From: Chionoecetes opilio
Taxonomy: Eukaryota > Arthropoda > Malacostraca > Decapoda > Majidae
DNA length: 64,000 nt
Assembly (NCBI GenBank): GCA_016584305.1
Contig: JACEEZ010023427.1
Span: 296,497-360,496, forward strand
Direction of reading: 5' to 3'
Positions 57,240 through 64,000 of this stretch are shown here, piece by piece (positions within the stretch are counted from its first letter, which is position 1; each line of letters begins with the position of its first letter). The translations under genes were made by a program, and so were the position numbers. A model generated the notes under the pieces. It was not told where the DNA came from. It saw only the letters and a list, made by a program, of their open reading frames with translations, and did no database searches.

Positions 57240-58640
57240 TTTCCCACCGGAAAATAAGGAGAAGACTCTGAGAGAAGGAGGGAAAGGGGGGGTAAATAAA
57301 TAAAAAAATATCTTTTTTTTCCATGAAAAATGGTTTTTCCCATCAAAATTACCTCACAAGGGTTTTAAAGGGAAATATACTAAAAAAGAAACTTCTGAAA
57401 GTCCCCGAAAAAAAAAAAATACATAAAAAGAGTCCAAAAGAAACAAATTTAAAAAGGGAAAATTTAAATTTAAAATTTTAAAAAATAAAAAAATAAAATC
57501 CCCTTCAAATATCTTTAAAATCTACTAACATATGCAACCCGCTTTTCATTTTGGGGAAACAAATAAAGTTACTTAGGGGCAATTAAAAGTAAAAATTTTT
57601 AAAATCAAACTTAAAAGTGTAGACTTTTTTAATTTTAAAGGTGCATGAAAGGGAAATTGGGTTTTTATAGTTAAGGCCTTTGTACAGTGGGGGGTCTGGC
57701 ACCCTCTGTTTTTTGGCTCTTTGGGACCCCCCCTAAAGGTCTTTTTGCCCTTTTTCCTTTAAACCCTTTTTGGGACTGGTGTAATTTTTCCCCGACAAAA
57801 GGGAAAACTAAAATACCCTCCGGATCAAACCCCTTTACCCGCCTTATAAAAAGCGAAACATTTTCATAATTTCTGTCTTTAAATTTTTAAACCCCTTTAC
57901 CTTTTATGATAGGGGGTAAAGTGATCCTTTTTTTCTAGCTCCTCCAAAAGCTAGTTTTTGCTTTCAAAATTTTTGGGCCCTTTAAAACCTAAAAAAATAA
58001 GTTGGAAAAGTTTTGTTTAGTCCCATATACCCATCAGTAATTCATTAAAGCTGAGGGGAGGAGAGAGAGAGAGATTAATTTAATGCCCAAAATAAAAAAA
58101 GCCCCCTATCTTCCCAAACAAAAATAAAACAGCCCAACCCCCAAACGGAAAATCCCGGGGACTGGGGCAGATGATGGCCAGTTTTAAAAAAATCCCCTTT
58201 ACCTGCCCTTTCCATCAGGTGCAGCATTTTAAAAAAAAAGTCACTAATGTGGAACTGACCCCGCCGCCCCATATGATGTCCCCTAGGGGGCCCCCCTCTT
58301 TACCCTTTCCCTATTTAGTCCTTGGTTTTTGGAGCAAAAAAACCAAATTAAAATTTAAGGATATGGTTTGGGGTCCATTCACAATATCGTCTTTGTTATC
58401 GTAACTTATTAAGGTTTCCCTTCGACGGTACCTTCGTCATTGTGGGTTTTTTTTTTTTCCCGTTTTTTCAGCTGTGAGCGCCCCGGGTGGCGAGCCTCGA
58501 ACACTCCTGTCCCGCCGTTCTGGCGAGGGGACGAAAACGAGAGAGAAGCCCCAAAAAGCCGTAAGGGGCCGGGTTCTTACGGCTTCTCTTTACCAAAATT
58601 CGCCTTTAGGGGTTTGCCCCAAATCCCCGTTTAAAGATCG
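57240..58640. repeat. Duplicated block, degraded copy (partner 37375-38825)
   Basis: Co-linear with the partner, including the LINE tail in minus orientation (about 57300-58065; CAGTAATTCATTAAA before the short GA run), CATATGATGTCC and TTATCGTAACTTATTAA. Every stretch shows base-copying noise. The LINE frame is unreadable. Confidence 0.8.
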
Positions 58641-58648
58641 GCCCTTTT

Positions 58649-58727
58649 TCCTCTCTCTCTCTCTCCCCTCTCTCTCTCTCCCTTTTCTCTCTCTCCCCCT
58701 CTCCTCTCTCTCTCTCTCTCTCTCCCC

Positions 58728-58761
<34 letters not shown>

Positions 58762-58781
58762 CCCTCTCTCTCCCCCTCTCC
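58649..58781. repeat. Interrupted (TC)n microsatellite
   Basis: TC run broken by CCCC blocks. The interruptions are consistent with the local base-copying noise. Confidence 0.9.
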
Positions 58782-58929
58782 TGTTTAAAATTCATTTCTA
58801 ATAAATTCCTCAGCCCCCCTGTTTTTTCTTAGGGAAAAAATTAAAAAAGAATTTTAAACAGTAAACTTATTCTGTGGATTTATAGTTACCTTTTTGCAAA
58901 AACCACAAATTCTAAAAAAAAAGAAAAAG

Positions 58930-59985
58930 TTAAAACTGTACTGTCTTCACTAATACTGGAGCTCCCCAAAGGGGGGTGGGTTTTTTCCCCCGTTACTTTT
59001 TTACTCTGTACCCCAAATAATTGGCCCAAAAACCAATCCTAGCTGTCCCCCTAGTCAAATTATCAGACGATTTAATTTTTAGTTAAAAATTTAAATGATA
59101 CTCAAGAGAAAATTTTTTAAATCAAATCCCTAAATTTTTTTAAATTGGGGTAAATAAAATTTTTTTAAACCCCCAATTAAAGAAAACCAAAAAAAATGAA
59201 AAATAGATTTTTTGGTAAAAAAAAATTATGTGCCTGACCCTATTTTTATAGCCAATGAACAAGTTGAAAGAGTGAATGAATACAAGTACTTAGGCATAAT
59301 CATTGATGACAAATTAACAGGCTCTCCAAGTACACAACAATGTACAAGAAATGTCAGCAACGTATCCATTTTCTAAGGATATTGGGAAACATCCGAGTAG
59401 ATAAAGTAATATTGTCTCTATTCTATAAGTCCGTAGTAGAATCCATCTTGTGTTTCTCATTACATTATGGTAGGGAAGAATAACATGTAAAGACAAAAAT
59501 AAAATGAAGAAAATTGTAAAGACCGCGGGTAGACTCCACGCAAAAACTGTACCACTAGATGAATTATACAATAGCAGTGTAATGAAGCAGGTAGATAAGA
59601 TCATGAATGATGTAAATCACCCACTGAACTGTCAATACACTTTTCTTAGATCAGGCAGTGAGATTAGCACTCCCTAGGCAACACACAAGTAGATTTAAAA
59701 ATTCTTTTATTCCAAAGAGTATAAAACTGTACAACTATATAGCATCCCAGTAACTTAGGTCTGTAAATAGTTATATCACTGTGGTGCGTGCATATAGGTG
59801 GTGACAGTATCTGGTATTAGGAATGATACTCTGTAAATAGTATGATTAATATACTTAATTTTGTATTGTAAAATTGTTATTTTCACTTTACGGGTGAGCT
59901 TTATGCCAAAACGAATTTCATGTTGTATGTATTCAATGTGACAATAAAGTTATCTTATCTTATCTTATCTTATCTTATCTTATTT
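58930..59985 (+). pseudogene. L2/Rex-like LINE, C-terminal RT part and 3' end
   Basis: The noisy part (58930-59230) still shows GAPQG-like and LVKLSDDLI (degenerate catalytic box). The clean part gives EQVERVNEYKYLGIIIDDKL (about 59263-59322), then QRIHFLRILGNIRVDKVILS (59358-59418, one frameshift), FYKSVVESIL, KIVKTAGRLHAKTVPLDELY and KIMNDVNHPLNCQYTFLRSG. This series is characteristic of the L2/Rex-type LINE C-terminus. AATAAAG then (TTATC)n at 59949-59981 ends the element. Stops and frameshifts present. Confidence 0.75.
59949..59981 (+). repeat. (TTATC)n LINE 3' tail
   Basis: About six pentamer units directly after AATAAAG. They mark the 3' end of the L2-like LINE. Confidence 0.85.
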
Positions 59986-61149
59986 CCTCACATTATTAGT
60001 TTATTTTGATTTGTTCGACGCTGATCGTTTTGCATTATTATTGTTATTCTTATATCATTATTATTGTTGTTATTGGTTCTGCTGTTTGTCTTGTGTTTGG
60101 GGAGCCAGATTTGTGGTACGTATAGGTGCTGTCTGCCACAGAGCCATGCGTGGTGGTGTCTGGCATCGCTAGTCGCTACTCGGCGGGGCGAGATGCCACC
60201 GCTCACCACTCTTGGCACATCACAAAAGAAACTCACCACAAAATTAAGCGCCTGGGTTTGTTGTATGGCCTAATTTCGTTTGTATACTTGCCCTGTTCAG
60301 TTCTTGAGTCAGAAAACATCATATATACTCACTTTATGAGGATTTTTATGTATCCTGTATCCTAACCTTCCTTAACACCACCATACAGGCAGTTGCCGTA
60401 TTTTAGCGTGTGAACAACAACTCTGACGTCATCAATCTCCCCGCATAATACCAAAACAGCTGATGACAGTTGTTTAGTTGTTAAGCATGGACGTTAGCGT
60501 CTCTGAATGTGCCCCCAGCAGCGCAGTGTGTAAGGGAAAAGGGAGATTGTGTTACTTTCATCCCTACACATGATATGATAAGTCGATAACAACTGACACT
60601 ATCATTAAATGCGCCAGCTGACACACGGGATAAAATAATAGAGGAGGAACTGGAATTCCTCTTTTCTTTTGAGGATGATAGCTATGTAGAGTTCTCGAGT
60701 TCAGCTTCTTTTAAGTCATTATATGTGTTACTAAATATATTTTTATTTTATTTAATTTCATTTATTTCGGAAAAAATAAATTAACATGAAATTTTGTGTC
60801 ATGATTGGATATATTATATATTTTGGTAAAAAGAGAAAATATTTTAATATGTGGAATGCTGAATTCAATGATGTATATAGTTATCTACCGACTATTATTT
60901 TAGCTAAGGTTGTACGATAATCTACCGAAAATACGATAATTTTGGTGGCTCGGTACGATAATGTGGGCTACAAAAGTTCACAACCCTGGCGGTGTGAAAC
61001 CGTGGCCACCGAGATGATCTCTCGGTGGTCTCGGTGAAACACAGTCTTGTCGCGCTCCTCTCACCCGCCACTGCCAGGCGCTGCACACACATATCATGGC
61101 CAAATAGGTCAGAAATGGGTGCTAAGCTCTCTGTAAAGGCACAGCTTTC
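59986..61149. other. Unassigned DNA
   Basis: No gene recognised. 60997-61040 (CCGTGGCCACCGAGATGAT) also occurs at about 39481-39500, so a dispersed repeat fragment is present. Confidence 0.4.
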
Positions 61150-61475
61150 TTGCTGTATCCATGAAGGATGCAAGTATATGCCATATCGCAAAAAAAATAT
61201 ATCAGAAGCACCCAAATTCTTCAAGTACTATATTTATTTCTGATTCTCTGTGTATTTGTATCAGGCAGGGCTGGAAAGCTTCCGAATGTGACGTCACCAG
61301 CAAGTTTCTCGCCACGGCTGGAATGAAGCTGTTGTTTTTCCCGCGCTTTTTACAAAAGTCATGTTTTTAGGGAAATATGGCGTGGAAATTAATTATTTTT
61401 TGTGGATTAGGTATTTTGAATGAACAGTCAACATAATTATGCAAAGCAAAAATGGGTCTGGATGATTACTTTAAG
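61150..61475. mobile_element. Fragment of the same family as 33027-35062
   Basis: 61165-61240 matches 34728-34800 (including ATATCAGAAGCACC and TTCTTCAAGTACTAT). 61330-61455 is the inverse of about 33050-33190. GGTCTGGATGATTACTTTAA at 61456-61475 is the terminal repeat with two changes. Confidence 0.65.
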
Positions 61476-61695
61476 TAAACGCTTATGGGGGACTTTGTCA
61501 AACGCTTTTTGAAAGTCAAAGTCAAAGTTTGATACATCACATATACTGCTTGCGTCTCGTCGAACGTGCTGTATACGTCATTAAATAAGTAATAAATTTG
61601 TGAGGCAAGACCGTAAATCACGGAAGCCGTGCTGGAGAAATTGATCAGATTATTTTCTTCAACAAAATTTACCACATTGTCTCGTATTAAGTTCC
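61466..61695 (-). pseudogene. CR1-like RT fragment
   Basis: Minus-strand frame VNFVEENNLINFSSTASVIY, then LFNDVYSTFDETQAVYVMYQ and FKKRLTKSP. This corresponds to the 'f.eenn.in..QhGFr...sc.tnll...ndv' palm start of CR1-like RTs, with the QHGFR core degraded. It is upstream in the protein of anything in the LINE at 43.5 kb, so it is a separate relic. Confidence 0.6.
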
Positions 61696-64000
61696 GTTTA
61701 TTTACAGACTACGAATGTGAGGCTGATCGGTCTGTATTTGCTGATTGTGTCAAATCACCTTTTTTTCTTTTGAAGTTCTCCCTGCTGTCCCGTCTCCTAG
61801 AGCCTCTGAATGTTTTTTGCCCCCCCCCCTGTAGATAAGAGGGCCATCAGTAGGTGTCGAGAAGAATTGGAATGCTGATCTCCCGATAAAACTGCAATTC
61901 CATACTAATTACCAAGCGTCATCACTACTAAATTGATAGTGGATGAATCTCATGGAACTCTTTACATGGTGGAATGGATGATACATTAGCCTATATCAGG
62001 AGGGAATTCTGATACCCAGGGTAGACAGGGCAGTTAAATACTACCTCAAATCTATGTATCAAATTGCAAGAGATATGAGGAAGACTGGTCACCTTCCCGG
62101 GCCCCCCCTCAGACTTCCCATGGATCGAGTACAATCCTTAAACCATTTGAGGTAGCTGGTGCTCGACTATACTGGGGCAAGAATAATACAGGGAGATAAA
62201 CTCCCCCCAAGAAAAGTATAGGTCTGCTTATTTCTTGCACCTCTACAAGGGTGTTCATTAGATGACAGCTGATGATTTAAGTGCCGAAACATTTATTCAA
62301 GTGTTCCGGCGTTTGTGGCGGCGGTCGTGTCCTCGGCGATTGATTAGCATAATTCTACTAAACGTCGTAGGAGCCTCCCCCATATTGTTAGAAATATTAA
62401 ATCCCCCCGCCTCCCCCCCAAAAAATCCATCAGTACAAAGATCTCTAGGAGTTAAGGATGCTCATGGACCTTTAACTACCCTAGAGCTCCTTGGCAAAAA
62501 AAGGTTTCACGAAAGAATGATTGGCATCGTTAGTCTTTGTCTTAGGAAAACTCTCCACAAGACAAAGGATAGGTCTAGAAAGGACTTTGAAAACTATAGT
62601 ATTGAGATTGAGACACGTATCAAATAACCGACCCTTAACCAACTTAGATGATTCATCAGAAATATAGAAGTCTACTCCCTCACAGAATTTGGGAGAGACT
62701 GGAAACCCTTTCTTTGATAGATACAAGGGTACGTATACAAGACCTACGATAAAAGACCGGGTCAAAAATCTCGGGAAGCTATCATACCTTAAGTAAAATT
62801 TAAGATCATGGGATAACATTTGGAGTGCCAGATTAATTTACTGAGTCTCAGGGAAAAAGTTTTATGGTGCGCAACCGCAGAAAATCAAATGCCAACAAAG
62901 TCGGAGATATAGTAATCCTTAGGGAGATATGCCTCGTCGCAATGGCCTCTAGGAAAAAAATAGCAAAATTTTGCATTAACTGATGGAAAGGGGATTGTTG
63001 AGGTTCTGTGGAGTTTACTAGTAAGGGAACAAAGATGGTGGCGGGGACGGTAAATAATTGATCCCTAGAGTTAGCTGTAGAGACGAGAAATGAAGAACTT
63101 TAAATCTTACGTCTTGGCAGGGCCACCTTAGGGAATTCCGACCTCTGAGGCAAGCTGCTTTAAAGTGTAAAACCACTGGAGAAACCTCATTAAAGGGGGT
63201 CAAATTACCTGAAGCAAGCCCTTTATTTTTTTGCCGGCCCCCAGTGTGGAAAATTATCCACTAAAAACCGCTCTAATTTGAGTAGTTAATTTGAATGTTT
63301 TGGAATTGGCGCGCCTACCGTCAGGAGTTCGGGGATACGAACCACCAAATTCACCTATGTATATATTATAATTAGATTTTGAGGTATAAAAAACATGTAT
63401 GTAGATATAATTAGATAATTTGGTGGTATCATCATTAATACCATCAATTAATCAAAGGAATTAACATACTAAGAATTGTAACGGAAATTTCACGTTATTG
63501 GAAATTGTAGGGAACATTGTCCCACGTGTAAACTCCTAGCTGTCTTGAAGGGAGTTTAGTCAAAGACATAGATAGTAAACGCGTCAGCCACTACGATATG
63601 AAGTTGGAGTGAGCGGTTGATTCACACTAAGTGTTAGTCAACTCATAATAATATGACGTAAATTTTCACCGATTCAATCGGTAAGAAAGGACGAAGTGTA
63701 AACACACTTTGGATAATATCGCCTCAGCTGTGAAAAAGATTCGTCGGCCAAACAACAATCGCGGCCATTTTACGTGGCAGGATTCAGCCATCACCACGCA
63801 AGTCACGAGTTCCACTCCAAGCCTGTTGCAACTCTGACCACATCGACATACAATATAATCCCCAAAGATAGAGATCGAAGCAACGCACTATTACAACCCA
63901 CCGCCACTGCTGAGTAACCTAGTTAGCTAAAATAGGGTAGTCATAGCAGATTAAGTAGAATTGGTTAATCGCATGGTGAGTTCACGTTAAATCAACATTA
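61696..64000. other. Unassigned DNA
   Basis: No gene recognised. A 121-codon plus frame (62262-62627) and a 112-codon minus frame (62481-62819) overlap and show no familiar motif. Composition lacks the long microsatellites of the rest of the window. The last 700 bp is AT-rich and motif-poor. Confidence 0.4.

Larger units (their letters stand above)
52440..59230. other. Second degenerate or low-quality block
   Basis: Three families with clean paralogues elsewhere in the window (Helitron-like, the 37.4-38.8 kb duplication and an L2-like LINE) all become noisy here. Typical changes replace a base by its neighbour and lengthen G, C, T and A runs. The noise stops abruptly near 59230 in the middle of the LINE coding region. 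53200-57240 otherwise holds nothing I can identify. Confidence 0.6.

Noticed and set aside
62262..62819. Possible gene in the 62-63 kb region
   Set aside because: Overlapping frames on both strands, no recognised domain, and no supporting splice structure seen.

Overview
The window looks like repeat-dense nuclear DNA of an arthropod, most likely a decapod crustacean. The support is very long (GA)n, (CA)n, (TA)n and trinucleotide microsatellites every few kilobases, a TTAGG-type (arthropod telomere motif) array, several tRNA-derived SINEs, and at least ten fragments of non-LTR retrotransposons. I could not identify any intact host gene. Essentially every protein-like reading frame I recognise belongs to a transposable element or a multicopy element-like family. 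The species call is inference from repeat content.

Layout. 0-7 kb: a cluster of GC-rich stem-loops, a minus-strand tRNA-derived SINE family (copies at 0.96, 5.9, 6.5 and later 35.8 kb), a reverse-transcriptase relic, a gag-only 'half-LINE' sitting inside a (TC)n tract (2.8-4.4 kb), and a TIR element whose right end is split by a 300-bp hAT-type MITE with a perfect 8-bp target duplication. 7-15.4 kb: microsatellites, another SINE, a CR1-like RT relic and a purine minisatellite. 15.65-18.1 kb: a 2.46-kb element with CACTG termini and a 3-bp TAA duplication that encloses a complete but frameshifted gene of a widespread uncharacterised family. 19-24 kb: a poor-quality or degenerate block holding a ZBED-like hAT transposase relic.

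24-45 kb: two non-overlapping pieces of one element-like family (N-terminal/PIN-like part at 36.2-37.3 kb; Cys-rich C-terminal part at 24.2 kb); four copies of an 0.6-0.8 kb repeat (R1), one split by a young CR1-like LINE with intact partial ORF; a Helitron-like element; a jockey-like LINE relic; a tRNA-Val-derived SINE; a 2.04-kb TIR-bounded segment carrying a higher-order TTAGG-like array between two blocks of one 31-bp minisatellite; a run of three palindromes; and a HARBI1-like transposase relic ending at a consensus splice donor. 45-64 kb: two MITEs (one Harbinger-like with subterminal repeats), a tandem duplication, more Helitron-like copies, a degraded duplicate of the 37.4-38.8 kb block, an L2/Rex-like LINE tail and largely unassigned DNA.

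The elements work as a nested stack rather than a pathway: insertion order can be read at several points (hAT MITE into a TIR element, CR1 into R1, palindrome between tandem units). Two stretches (about 19-24 kb and 52.4-59.2 kb) show base-copying and homopolymer changes relative to clean paralogues in the same window, and should be treated as low-confidence sequence.
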